NCBI RefSeq assembly: GCF_009831235.1
Contig: NZ_WUUL01000009.1
Location: forward strand, 1 to 64,000
DNA from: Shimazuella alba
Lineage (GTDB): Bacteria > Bacillota > Bacilli > Thermoactinomycetales > Thermoactinomycetaceae
Direction: 5' to 3'
DNA: 64,000 bases
Shown here piece by piece: positions 38,075-46,445 of this stretch. Under the pieces are notes generated by a model. It searched no databases, was not told the origin of the DNA, and saw only the letters and a program-made list of their open reading frames with translations. Every line of letters starts with the position of its first letter. Positions within the stretch are counted from its first letter, which is position 1. Made by a program: the position numbers and the translations under genes.

Positions 38075-38950
38075 TTAAATCGTATCCTCCATATGACGGA
38101 TCAATCGTTTCATTGCTTCTTTCCTTACCTTTGGAGCAAGCTGAATACGTTCACCGTGACGAGGAAGTACCCATTCAAACGATTCTTTCATCAGAGATTT
38201 CATGGAATTCATTTGCTCAGACCAAGAATAAAAACAGTAAAAACCTTCTGGTGCAGAAAGAGAGTTTTTCATGCTATCCCAATATAAGTGATCACCGGAA
38301 AAAAGGTATTTCTTTTTATATAAAAGCACCATATGCCCCTCAGTGTGCCCTGGGACAACTACGATCCGAAAATCCTCAGACCAATTCATGGAATGAATCT
38401 CTTCTACGAGATGTTCTGCATCTAATTCAGGAACTTTATCTTTCATGTGTATAATACGCTTTGCACCAAATCGTTTCGCATACAAATCAGCATCGAGAAA
38501 CTCTTGGTCATCATTATGAGTCAGAAAAATAATATCTACTCCGCCGAGTTCTTCCAATCTTTTTGCTAACAGTGGAACAAATCTAGAAGCATCGATCAGC
38601 CAGTTTCCTTCTGGGTGTTTGATAAAATAACTATGTCCACCATAAGACTTACCTGAAGTAAAACCACAGTAATACACATCTTTCTCTATCAAGAGTGGGA
38701 AATCGTGCATCACTTCCGTTAGACCATTCTTATCTGCACTATTTATCGCTGCTGTAGGACATGACAATAGTGCGTGAAAAACATTCCGTTTTTCCCATTC
38801 CTCTTTTGGTTGCTGTGTCACAGCAAATAGCCCATCCACCATGGAAAACACGTCAGGTGTTAGCTGCCTGCAAACACCACAACCAATACAAGCAGAGTTC
38901 ACATAAAAATCACCTGCCACATTTGTGGATAATCTACGTTTTTTACTCAT
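38075..38950 (-). CDS. Ferredoxin domain fused to metallo-beta-lactamase-fold hydrolase
   Basis: A 291-residue protein. The first 65 residues form a single-cluster ferredoxin (CIGCGVCRQLTPDVF, then CPTAAI). Residues about 85-285 form the metallo-beta-lactamase fold: FLTHNDDQEFLDADLY takes the place of HxHxDH, then VPGHTEGHMV and FSGDHLYW. The metal motif is a variant (H-N-D-D-Q). A redox-linked hydrolase is suggested by the fusion, but the substrate is unknown. Confidence 0.85.
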   Translation of the reverse strand: MSKKRRLSTNVAGDFYVNSACIGCGVCRQLTPDVFSMVDGLFAVTQQPKEEWEKRNVFHALLSCPTAAINSADKNGLTEVMHDFPLLIEKDVYYCGFTSGKSYGGHSYFIKHPEGNWLIDASRFVPLLAKRLEELGGVDIIFLTHNDDQEFLDADLYAKRFGAKRIIHMKDKVPELDAEHLVEEIHSMNWSEDFRIVVVPGHTEGHMVLLYKKKYLFSGDHLYWDSMKNSLSAPEGFYCFYSWSEQMNSMKSLMKESFEWVLPRHGERIQLAPKVRKEAMKRLIRHMEDTI

Positions 38951-39082
38951 ATCAATTACTCCTTATAAATTCTAAAGTATGCTTTGATGGCTAATTATAA
39001 TAGGTGTTAACTGACAATTTCCGTCAGTATGAATCAGATAAAATCCTTTTTACTGCAAATATTTCTTTTCACATAAATAAAT

Positions 39083-39127
39083 CACAAAAAACCCTTGATA
39101 TCTTTGCTTTGGAAGCATCAAGGGTTT
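39083..39127 (-). terminator. Terminator at the far end of CRISPR array C1
   Basis: AAACCCTTGAT and ATCAAGGGTTT form an 11-bp perfect stem, followed on the minus strand by a T run. It lies just after the leader-distal repeat of array C1, so it probably ends the cas6-array transcript. Confidence 0.75.
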
Positions 39128-39215
39128 GAATTATATGGAAAAAGATTGAAAGATTACTGGGTTTTTGATTGGAAGGAGAGGAATTTGTCATTCATCTCAA
39201 TTCGATCATTCTGGG

Positions 39216-39474
39216 GTTTCCATCCTCTTGATAAGGTGTTTATGTTGGAAACCAAAGGTATTAAAAAACATCGAACGGATAAAGAAGGGTTTCTACCTTC
39301 TTAATGAAGTGTTCATGGTTGAAAAGTACGTCGAGAAGGTGACGGACTAGGGGGGATTATCGTGTTTCAATCTTCATTGTGAAGTGTTTATCTTGGAAAC
39401 GTATCGAATGTTTTCGGATGAGCTTTATATTCTACAGTTTCAATCTTCTTATTAAAGTGGTTATCTTGGAAACC
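39216..39474 (-). CRISPR. CRISPR array C1, four repeats, next to cas6
   Basis: Repeats begin at 39216, 39289, 39364 and 39437, so the periods are 73, 75 and 73, with repeats of about 37 and spacers of about 36 bases. On the plus strand they read GTTTCAATCTTCTTATTAAA then GTGGTTATCTTGGAAAC, with variation. On the minus strand they end in ATTGAAAC, the classic 5' handle. The 3' third (plus) differs from arrays C2-C7. The four repeats are not identical, so the array is ageing. Confidence 0.9.
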
Positions 39475-39638
39475 GCATGCCTCAAAACCTGTACCAATTT
39501 GTTGTAAAAGGATTTCACATTTTCGTCGATCTGACCTATTTGGTTTTCAAAAAAGGTGAATTATTAGCAACTTTCGATTCAGTGTACGATATTAGCTTCC
39601 TTGTACTACTCTGAGTATGGAGAAATAGAATAGGATAG
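39475..39638 (-). other. Spacer between cas6 and array C1, weak leader trace
   Basis: The first bases (CGCATGCCTCAAAACCTGTACC) are alignable to the array-proximal end of the other leaders (GCGAGGCTCAAACCCCTTGG), but the inverted-repeat part of the leader is missing. The array may therefore depend on read-through from cas6. Confidence 0.5.
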
Positions 39639-40379
39639 TTAGGGATTCCTTACATGTGCTGATGATTTAGGGATAATAAGCTGTGTTCTGCCTAATCCCC
39701 AAGCTGTTTTATATCCAAATCCCATCATCGTCCCATAATTCACCAGTTTCCAGACTATATACTGATCTTCTTTTGGAAGTGCTTTGCATTGCAAAGACAG
39801 CTCCCCGCAAAATCCGATAATGTTAAATTTGCCAAAAGAGATTCGCTCTGTCTTTATATTTGCAGACTCGATTCGAATCATTCTCGCCATCGTTTCCAAT
39901 TGGTGTTTGCTCACTTCTACTCCTTCGACGATCTGCATGACTTTACTGGCACTTGATAATAATCGGTTCAACTCAGGAAGTGGATAGTAGTTTCCATACT
40001 GATAAAAGGTCGTGGGCGTTACAAAGCGGAGCGTAAACTTTTCGTGAAACGTATTTTGTACTTCTTCTGGAGTAGTGAAAATAGCAGCGATCTCTATAAT
40101 CTGCGCTTGCCAATCAAACAAATCTACCAGCTTTCGATCTAATAACGTTTGTTGCAAACAAGAAATGATTCGTTTACTAGGAGTGTAGATCCTTATTTTC
40201 TCTTGCTCATAGGAGATAGCAAAGATTTGACGTTCTATTCGGGAATGGATTTCTTCCGATAATGCAGGGTCACTTTCCTTCATTGATCCAAGCACAAACG
40301 CATGCAAGCGACGGTAATGCACGCCGGTAAATTCTTTTTTTCTGGTAAGCAAATTTAGGGTTAAGGTTAAAGTGTACAT
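39639..40379 (-). CDS. cas6: CRISPR-associated endoribonuclease Cas6
   Basis: Processes CRISPR precursor RNA at the repeats. The 246 residues hold two ferredoxin-like folds: the first with LHAFVLGSMKESDPALSEEI and FAISYEQE, which match the typical Cas6 start, and the second ending in the glycine-rich loop GTMMGFGYKTAWGLGRTQL near the C terminus. The ATG at 40379 is chosen because GGAGAG lies six bases upstream. It is the only cas gene in the window. Array C1 lies directly downstream in the same direction; C2 lies just upstream. Confidence 0.9.
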   Translation of the reverse strand: MYTLTLTLNLLTRKKEFTGVHYRRLHAFVLGSMKESDPALSEEIHSRIERQIFAISYEQEKIRIYTPSKRIISCLQQTLLDRKLVDLFDWQAQIIEIAAIFTTPEEVQNTFHEKFTLRFVTPTTFYQYGNYYPLPELNRLLSSASKVMQIVEGVEVSKHQLETMARMIRIESANIKTERISFGKFNIIGFCGELSLQCKALPKEDQYIVWKLVNYGTMMGFGYKTAWGLGRTQLIIPKSSAHVRNP

Positions 40380-40513
40380 GTTCTCTCCTTTCATTCCATC
40401 TCTACATATGTGTTGATGAAACTCTGAATCGTCATAAATAGAAGTAGGATTACATAACCTTCCTGTTATCATTTCTTTCTCTCCTGCTTAAAATCACACT
40501 TTATAAAGAGCAA

Positions 40514-40764
40514 GTAGAACACCTTAATGAGGTGTTTTCTTTTCATTTGATAGTTTACAGCATTTCTAGCTCAACCATGGGAGTTTCCATCTTCTAAAAT
40601 GAAGTGTTTCGTTTTGTCATTAACCCAAAGTAGCTGAAACGGAAAAGATTTTAGAAAAATTTCCATCCTCTTGTTGAGGTGTTCGCTTTGTAATCAAAGG
40701 TGCAAAGGTAGAATGGAGCAAATCCTAGTTTCCATCTTCTAAGTGAAGTGTTTCGCTTTGTTAT
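40514..40764 (-). CRISPR. CRISPR array C2, four repeats
   Basis: Repeats begin at 40583, 40659 and 40728 (GTTTCCATCTTCTAAAATGA type, ending GTTTCGCTTTGTTAT), with a degraded repeat at about 40514 (CACCTTAATGAGGTGTTTTC). Degeneration at the left fits an array whose leader is on the right. Periods are 69-76. The 3' segment CGCTTTGTAAT differs from array C1. Confidence 0.88.
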
Positions 40765-40985
40765 CGCACGGCTCAAAGCCCTTAGCAGCACTTGTCCCAA
40801 AACAAATCTTCCGAATACCGTTTTTTCCACCTAATAGTTAGAGAAAATATTTACGAACCGTATTGCAACTGCATCTTCTGATCCTCATAAGCTTGGACAT
40901 TTCCGACGACCTCCTAAAAATACGAGGTATATGTACAGGAAAAAAATAATTTTGTTATTTTCTAATAGTAAGTATACTACAACCA
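40765..40985 (-). promoter_or_regulatory. Leader of array C2 (diverged)
   Basis: Shares GGCTCAAAGCCCTT, CTTCCGAATACC, a TTTCCGACGACCTCC core and the distal AAGTATACTACAA with the other leaders. Its left arm is CTTCCGAATACC and the right arm is decayed. A minus-strand -10-like TATACT lies at the far end. Confidence 0.7.
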
Positions 40986-41009
40986 CCATTACGTTTTTAT
41001 CTCATTGTG

Positions 41010-41125
41010 ATACCATTTATTGTTCTACAACGATGTTGATCTGCTCTTTGTATAGCAAAGCTGAACAGACAAAAATAGAAAGTTTTCCCCTTAGATATAA
41101 ACAACGCCTTCTAGTGATCAAAGAC
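41010..41125 (-). pseudogene. Decayed C-terminal copy of the 150-aa array-adjacent gene
   Basis: The minus strand reads LEGVVYI-stop-GENF, alignable with LDGIVYIQGANF near the end of the 150-aa protein at 48330. Spacing from the leader to this copy matches the spacing at leader C4. An in-frame stop replaces the glutamine codon. It shows that leader and neighbouring gene were duplicated together. Confidence 0.65.
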
Positions 41126-41330
41126 CCGTAAATCTGAATCTAATTGATTGTATAAGCAATGGTTGATTAATTCCTAAATTCCTCTTACTTTCTTCCGAGC
41201 GACGTCCTTAAAACGTATTTTTATGGTAGGATTCCAGCCATTTCAAAAAGAACAAGTGCAGCACTCCATAGTATAGTATAATTATTTTATAGAAAAATCA
41301 AAATATTCATATCGAAAAGGAGTGAATAGT

Positions 41331-41606
41331 TTGTTTTTTTTAACCATCATGAGCTTTTTTATATTTGCGATCAGTGGAGTTCAATTGGTATCAGGAAACT
41401 ATCTGCTAGTTGGTATTCCCGCACTCGTAGTTTCAGGGATGGTTCCGGTTCTATCCTCCATTTTGAGTAACCGACGTACACCAAGTTATAATAGTGACGA
41501 CGGGTGGGATGATGCCGCTTGGGATGACCCCAGTTGGTATGATGACGATAATCGTGGCTCTTGTGATCCTGGGGGATGCGGATGTGGATGTGGTGATTCG
41601 TGCTAA
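41331..41606 (+). CDS. Small membrane protein with aspartate-rich and cysteine-rich tail
   Basis: About 91 residues. Two hydrophobic stretches (roughly 2-17 and 20-40) are followed by a tail DDGWDDAAWDDPSWYDDD and then CDPGGCGCGCGDSC. The TTG at 41331 has AAGGAG nine bases upstream; a GTG nine bases earlier overlaps that site. The tail looks made for metal binding or disulfide formation, but I know no function. It replaces the gene expected at this point in the duplicated array module. Confidence 0.6.
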   Translation: MFFLTIMSFFIFAISGVQLVSGNYLLVGIPALVVSGMVPVLSSILSNRRTPSYNSDDGWDDAAWDDPSWYDDDNRGSCDPGGCGCGCGDSC

Positions 41607-41740
41607 GAATACAGATAGGATCCACAAACAGTACGGAAGGACAACTTGAACATATGTGAAAAACTGAACCGACAGCTATTTTAATCGGTTCTTTTCTTTG
41701 ATTAGATAGAGTCTTTCATAACTTAATAATGAGAAAAATC

Positions 41741-41850
41741 ATGATAGAAGATAGTAATGATTAATTTTCGCATCAACTTTATCCATTGTTCAAACACCAG
41801 TCATAATTGGGTTGGTGTTTCTTCTTGTATATGTAATATCTAATGAACCT
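41741..41850 (+). repeat. Copy of the 3' flank and terminator of the HTH-TPR regulator gene
   Basis: ACTTAATAATGAG, GAAGATAGTAATGATTAATTTTC and a hairpin AAACACCA/TGGTGTTT followed by CTTCTTGTATATGTAAT align with the end of the regulator gene and its terminator at 50370-50490. The coding part is lost. It is left over from a duplicated module. Confidence 0.65.
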
Positions 41851-41959
41851 TGTCATACTGTAGGTTAACTCTAGAGTAAATATACAGTTGATTTTATGCC
41901 CTTGGAGTTGTTTCATTTTGTAATAATATTACATCTCGCCGAAATTTTCCAGAACACAT

Positions 41960-42140
41960 GTTCGCATCTTCTTTATGAAGTGTTTCGCTTTGCAATTCAC
42001 TATTGTAGGCGGTCTTAGCCCTGAAAAGGTGGTTTCAATCTTCTTCATGAAGTGTTTTGCTTTGCAATTGAAATAGGCAATAATTCGCTAGTAGCTCATC
42101 AGGCGTTTCAATCCTCATAATTGAAGTGTTTCGCTTTGCC
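41960..42140 (-). CRISPR. CRISPR array C3, three repeats
   Basis: Repeats begin at 41960, 42032 and 42105 (periods 72 and 73). The consensus is GTTTCAATCTTCTTCATGAA then GTGTTTTGCTTTGCAATT. The two spacers are about 35-36 bases and unrelated to each other. The leader-distal repeat is the most damaged. Confidence 0.9.
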
Positions 42141-42360
42141 GCGAGGCTCAAACCCCTTGGTATCACTCGTCCCAAAATAGACTTTCCGAACTCCTAATAT
42201 TTAGAAGAAACACTCCCTAACGGTATTCCAACAATATCTGCATCCCTTCATCCTCATGGGTTTTGCCGTTTGCGACGAACTTCTAGGAAAAATCCGACCC
42301 ATAGGTTGTTCGGAAATGGATAAATAATTTGTTATTTTCTAAAGATAGTATACTACAAAC
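42141..42360 (-). promoter_or_regulatory. Leader of array C3
   Basis: Array-proximal block GCGAGGCTCAAACCCCTTGG, inverted-repeat arms TTTCCGAACTCC (42183-42194) and GGTTGTTCGGAAA (42304-42316), core TTGCCGTTTGCGACGAAC, and distal AGTATACTACAAA. The same order is found at leaders C4, C5 and C7. Confidence 0.78.
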
Positions 42361-42526
42361 TTTATCAAGTTTATATCTATTCCCTGCTATAGGGTTTATA
42401 ATTTTGAAACATAATAGCAGTTATGTTTACTTAATGAGCCAAATCAGGCATATCTAAATAGCCAATAATAAACATAATTTATTGATTTGGGTAACGAACG
42501 GAATGAAACATAATTACTAGGAGGTG

Positions 42527-42748
42527 ATGACATGGAACCGCTACAAGGGTGAAAATATCTGGTATGGAAAAGATAGGACACCATATGCAGGTGTTACCGC
42601 TCGGATCGATGCCATCACAACGCGCAATGTACAAATATCATTTGATCGTAATGTGAGTGTCGATCAAATTCTTATCAGCGGTACTGTATTCACCCACAAG
42701 CAGTTTCGGTTATATTTTGATCGTGGTGAGCAGTTGAGATTGTTTTGA
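42527..42748 (+). CDS. Unknown 73-aa protein
   Basis: Not recognised. The frame is open and rich in basic and aromatic residues, beginning MTWNRYKGENIWYGK. GGAGG lies only two bases from the ATG, which makes the start doubtful, but no better one exists. It lies between leader C3 and a GC-rich mini-gene. Confidence 0.4.
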   Translation: MTWNRYKGENIWYGKDRTPYAGVTARIDAITTRNVQISFDRNVSVDQILISGTVFTHKQFRLYFDRGEQLRLF

Positions 42749-42810
42749 TTAACTGATATATTATTTCCTAGTGATACACCATTCCGGTGTAGCTGATGTG
42801 AGGAGTTCAC

Positions 42811-42882
42811 ATGGATGGTTCCGGCAACTCTCAGGAGACCTCCAAGCCGAGCGAGGAGCAGTCCGAGAACGCCGGGAAGTGA
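42811..42882 (+). CDS. GC-rich 23-aa mini-gene with its own terminator
   Basis: The ORF runs MDGSGNSQETSKPSEEQS and ends NAGK. It has GAGGAG seven bases before the ATG and is followed at once by a strong hairpin. Base composition differs sharply from the surroundings. The product is hydrophilic and acidic. It resembles in organisation the other GC-rich small genes at 47490 and 55586. Confidence 0.45.
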   Translation: MDGSGNSQETSKPSEEQSENAGK

Positions 42883-42896
42883 CGTAGAACTTCCCT

Positions 42897-42958
42897 GACA
42901 GTGGCTGTGTGCTTATTCCTTCGAGAGTGAGTGCACAGCCGCTCCACTTTTACGAGAC
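42897..42958 (+). terminator. Terminator after the 23-aa mini-gene
   Basis: GTGGCTGTG(TGC) pairs with (GCA)CAGCCGCTCCAC across a loop of about 20 bases, followed by TTTT. Confidence 0.7.
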
Positions 42959-43043
42959 GGTTCCTGCTCTAGTCCGTCAGATAGATTCCATTATATGGTG
43001 TGCTGTTGCCCCTCAGTAGCCGTTTGCTGGTTCTGCCCCATAT

Positions 43044-43478
43044 TTAAGCTTCTCTACCCTCTTCATATTTGTTAATAGTTCGATAAAATGTATTTTTCTT
43101 CAGCCCAAGCTCTTACATAAAATGAACTGCTGTTATTTCTTCTGCTTTCCATTTCGAATAGAGGGTTTCAAGCGTTGTCTGTTGCTGCTCAATTCTCGGA
43201 CACCCTAAATGTTTTCCTTTAGCTTTAGCAATGGTAATCCCTTCTTTTTGCCGCTTCTTGATGTTGTCACGTTCATCTGTTGGTTTTCGCTTCTTAGGAG
43301 TAGTTTGTTGAGAGTATCTATTTGTTCCTTGTTTACGAGTTACTATAGATGGCCGCATATCGACAGGTGTATCGATAGGCAAGTGTAGGCAATCTCGAAT
43401 ATAGTCAATGATAACATCAGGAATATCGTGACTCTTTGGGAAACATTCTAATTTTCGAAAATTTTTCAGTAAAACCAT
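43044..43478 (-). pseudogene. Chimeric Tn3 transposase / serine recombinase remnant
   Basis: The N-terminal 55 residues (FPKSHDIPDVIIDYIRDCL) look like the DUF4158 start of Tn3-family transposases. From about residue 70 the sequence is the C terminus of a serine recombinase (KKRQKEGITIAKAKGKHLG). An in-frame TAA stands at 43113-43115 where MKELGLKKNTFYRT would be expected; the frame then continues as ELGLKKNTFYRTINKYEEG to a stop at 43044. It is a deletion fusion of two transposon genes. Confidence 0.7.
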
Positions 43479-43645
43479 TGCCTTAAATAAGAATTTTGCA
43501 CCTCGTGAAAAAGAAGCACAAAGTATATTGCCTCTGAGGATGGAGTATAGATGCGTTGTAGTACTTTTTCCGATAGATTTCGTTTAAATCTGGGATATGC
43601 TGTTCGCTCGATAGATACCCTGACAAATTCCCTTTATTTATGTAT

Positions 43646-43997
43646 ATAGCGATATACAGTGGTACAAGAAATCTCCATCATTTCGGCAATGTCCTTAATC
43701 GAAGTTCATTAGAAGCAAGCGTTTTTATCATTTTTTCTTCTTTCTTCCCAAATTTTGCTGACGACCACCTAACCTCCCTCTTGCACGTGTGGCAGCTTGA
43801 CCAGCTTCTGTCCGTTCGCGAATCAGATTCCGCTCAAACTCTGCAAAAGAGCCAAATAAAAGAGACATCAGTTGTCCGGTTGCATCGGATCGATCTATCG
43901 TAATATTTTCCTGAAGTCTATGAAAACTAATACCGTTTTCGATCAGCTCGTTAACCACATGGATTAAATGATGCATGGTTCTACCTAAGCGATCCAA
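43646..43997 (-). pseudogene. Serine recombinase (resolvase) remnant
   Basis: The readable part DRLGRTMHHLIHVVNELIEN and FAEFERNLIRERTEAGQAAT are the catalytic-domain end and E-helix of a Tn3/Hin-type serine recombinase. After RKKKK the frame breaks, and the terminal helix-turn-helix (SIKDIAEMMEISCTTVYRYI) is found in another frame near 43650-43715. The N-terminal half with the active-site serine is missing. Dead copy. Confidence 0.75.
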
Positions 43998-44011
43998 ACG
44001 TCATACCAACT

Positions 44012-44260
44012 AGGGTGCGAACATATTGAAGATTTTCATGCATCCTCTTTGTTTTGTCTATTTTATCTTGAAGAATCTGTTCACAAGCCTATGCCTTTAA
44101 CGCACCAATTAAAGATCTAAATTTTGATTCACAGTAGCGACACCAGTAATTAGGCATATCAATCTGAACATACATAACTTTACACGGTTTATGCACACAA
44201 GAAAGATTTTATTAATCTTTCTTTCTGCTTAGCATGTACAGAAAGCTGTGATTTTCTATA
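44012..44260 (-). pseudogene. Remnant of a small zinc-ribbon protein
   Basis: One frame reads CVHKPCKVMYVQIDMPNYWC, then CESKFRSLIGALKA, stop, ACEQILQDKIDKTKRM. The paired cysteines suggest a zinc ribbon. A frame break near 44205 and one internal stop show decay. Not recognised beyond that. It abuts the recombinase remnant and may belong to the same transposon. Confidence 0.4.
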
Positions 44261-44349
44261 CATGCACCTATTACTACATGGCCTTTAGCGATCATAGAAA
44301 ATCATTACAGAGAGGGCTTCAAGTCGCACATCATAGTTTGTCTCCTGCC

Positions 44350-44931
44350 TTATTTCAATAACGATAGAGTATTACTTATAGCACTATCAATAAAGGATTG
44401 TTCAGGGCGTGATTTCATCAAAACAGTAATCCCGATCAAAGAAACAACAAAGGTTTGCGCTAAGGCTTTGGCATCTAAGTCCCTATGAAATTCACCTGAT
44501 TGAATCCCTTTTTGTATCATTTCTTGAAAAATGACAGAAAGATACATTTGGTGCTCCCTTGTTAAAATTTCAAACTTCTCATCATGCGGCGCAAGTTCTA
44601 CCATGGTATTGATACAAAAGCATCCCTTGTTCTGATTCCCTTGATATTCTTCTTCGATTAAGCCCTCAAAAAACGAACGAATCGCATCTTTTACCGACTT
44701 GTCAGGTTGAAGTTTTGAACGAATGTTAGAAATATGTAATTTTGTATAGTTACGCAGTGTTGCTTCAAACAATTTTTCTTTGTCGCCAAACGCTGAATAT
44801 ATACTGGGCCGTTGCAATTTCATATTCATAGTCAAATCAGTCAATGATGTAGCGTGATAGCCTTTCTTCCAAAAAACCTGCATCGCGGCATCTAGTGCTT
44901 TTTCCTCATCGAATTCACGCTTTCGCCCCAT
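44350..44931 (-). CDS. TetR/AcrR-family repressor
   Basis: A 193-residue regulator. The N-terminal helix-turn-helix reads ALDAAMQVFWKKGYHATSLTDL then RPSIYSAFGDKEKLFEA, typical of the family; the rest is the ligand-binding domain with FEGLIEEEYQGNQNKGCFCINT. It is divergent from an MFS gene, and two palindromic sites in the 270-base space match each other. It very probably represses itself and the pump. Confidence 0.93.
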   Translation of the reverse strand: MGRKREFDEEKALDAAMQVFWKKGYHATSLTDLTMNMKLQRPSIYSAFGDKEKLFEATLRNYTKLHISNIRSKLQPDKSVKDAIRSFFEGLIEEEYQGNQNKGCFCINTMVELAPHDEKFEILTREHQMYLSVIFQEMIQKGIQSGEFHRDLDAKALAQTFVVSLIGITVLMKSRPEQSFIDSAISNTLSLLK

Positions 44932-45018
44932 ACTATTTTCCCTCCTTTATAATCTCTAAATCTGGTTCCCCATTTTCCCGATATTTTCATTAATAGATAT
45001 TCAAATGTCTCGGATATA

Positions 45019-45038
45019 AACATACCGTTTAGTACGAA
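45019..45038. promoter_or_regulatory. Second TetR operator candidate, near tetR
   Basis: AACATACCGTTTAGTACGAA matches, with a few changes, the reverse complement of the perfect dyad at 45161. It lies about 90 bases upstream of tetR. Confidence 0.55.
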
Positions 45039-45160
45039 ATATATTAGCAAAAACGACCTTTGATGTCAAATCAGGGACATATATACTTCCCTATCCGACA
45101 AGGAATCTGCATATGATCCACTTGACACACGAATCAATATGATTTATTCTTTGGGAACAA

Positions 45161-45182
45161 TTTCATACTAATCGGTATGAAA
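45161..45182. promoter_or_regulatory. TetR operator candidate before the MFS gene
   Basis: TTTCATAC and GTATGAAA are perfect 8-bp arms around TAATCG, 22 bases before the MFS start codon. The site would block the pump promoter. Confidence 0.7.
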
Positions 45183-45203
45183 TTTAGGAAGGGGAAAAAT
45201 AGT

Positions 45204-46445
45204 ATGCGTGTCAAAAAATTATCAATCAATCGAATGAATCACAAAGATACAGAAACAATTTTTTCTAAATCTGCTACCGAATCCGTTATCACACCTTATA
45301 TGAAAGTATTATTAGCAATCGCTTGTGGATTAGCTGTTGCAAATATTTATTATGCTCATCCGCTACTTGATTCGATAGCATATGATTTTCATATTCATCC
45401 CTCCACCATCGGGATTGTAATAACTGTCACTCAAATCTTTTATGCTATAGGTCTGATATTCTTAGTCCCACTTGGGGATATAGTAAACCCTCGTCGCCTT
45501 ATTCTAAGTCAAATGTTAATAATGTGTGGTGCTCTTGTAGTCATTGGCTTTTCACCTTCTAAGATTATCTTTTTCCTAGGAATCGCTATCATAGGGGTAC
45601 TAGCGACGATTACGCAAACAATCGTTGCATATGCATCGACTCTGTCTTCGCCATCTGAACGTGGTAGTATCGTTGGTTTTGTGACTAGTGGAATTGTGAT
45701 AGGTATTCTTTTAGCTCGAACCATTGCTGGTATCGTTGCAGATTTAGAAGGGTGGCGCGCGGTCTATTTTACATCAGCTGTCCTTATGTTTCTGATCGTT
45801 ATCTTGTTTTCACAAAAACTGCCAAATACAACATTTAAGCAATCTCCTTTGTCTTATCCAAAGTTATTGCGTACTGTACTCTTATTATTTGCTGAGGAAA
45901 GGATTTTACTTATTCGAGGCATCTTAGCATTATTTATATTCGCTACCTTTAGTACCCTATGGACTTCCTTGGTGTTACCTCTGAGCGCACCACCACACTC
46001 TCTTTCCCATACAATTATTGGAGCTTTCGGCATTGCTGGAGTAGCTGGAGCTATTGCAGCTGCGAAGGCTGGACAGTTTGCAGATCGAGGGCTAGGACAA
46101 AGAACCACAGGAATTGCGCTTTTGTTATTAGTTTCCTCATGGGCTCTCATCGACTTGATAAACTACTCTCTACTTGCATTGGTGATTGGAATCATTCTTC
46201 TAGACCTCGCTGTACAAGCTGTTCATGTTACCAACCAAAGTTTTATTTTGGCAGTACGCCCTGAAGCAAGAAGTAGACTTACTGCTGCATACATGACTTT
46301 TTATTCAATCGGTAGTGCCACTGGTTCAATAACCTCAACAAATATTTATGATAAATTTGGATGGAATGGTGTCTGTCTTTTGGGAGCTTCTTTTAGTGTC
46401 ATCGCCCTGATATTTTGGATGATTACTCGCAAATCAACGGATTAA
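45204..46445 (+). CDS. MFS efflux transporter (DHA1 type) controlled by adjacent TetR
   Basis: A 413-residue twelve-segment permease; the opening LLAIACGLAVANIYYAHPLL and GIVITVTQIFYAIGLIFLVPLGD are typical of the YgaY/YcxA-like branch. The ATG at 45204 has AGGAAGGGG upstream; an earlier in-frame ATG lies inside the operator and lacks a ribosome site. Substrate unknown. Its end is followed by a terminator. Confidence 0.9.
   Translation: MRVKKLSINRMNHKDTETIFSKSATESVITPYMKVLLAIACGLAVANIYYAHPLLDSIAYDFHIHPSTIGIVITVTQIFYAIGLIFLVPLGDIVNPRRLILSQMLIMCGALVVIGFSPSKIIFFLGIAIIGVLATITQTIVAYASTLSSPSERGSIVGFVTSGIVIGILLARTIAGIVADLEGWRAVYFTSAVLMFLIVILFSQKLPNTTFKQSPLSYPKLLRTVLLLFAEERILLIRGILALFIFATFSTLWTSLVLPLSAPPHSLSHTIIGAFGIAGVAGAIAAAKAGQFADRGLGQRTTGIALLLLVSSWALIDLINYSLLALVIGIILLDLAVQAVHVTNQSFILAVRPEARSRLTAAYMTFYSIGSATGSITSTNIYDKFGWNGVCLLGASFSVIALIFWMITRKSTD

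Noticed and set aside
39095-39350. Two overlapping plus-strand frames through array C1
   Set aside because: They are made of CRISPR repeats and spacers and lack ribosome sites.
40931-41131. Plus-strand frame of 66 codons
   Set aside because: It covers the distal leader C2 and the decayed minus-strand copy of the 150-aa gene.
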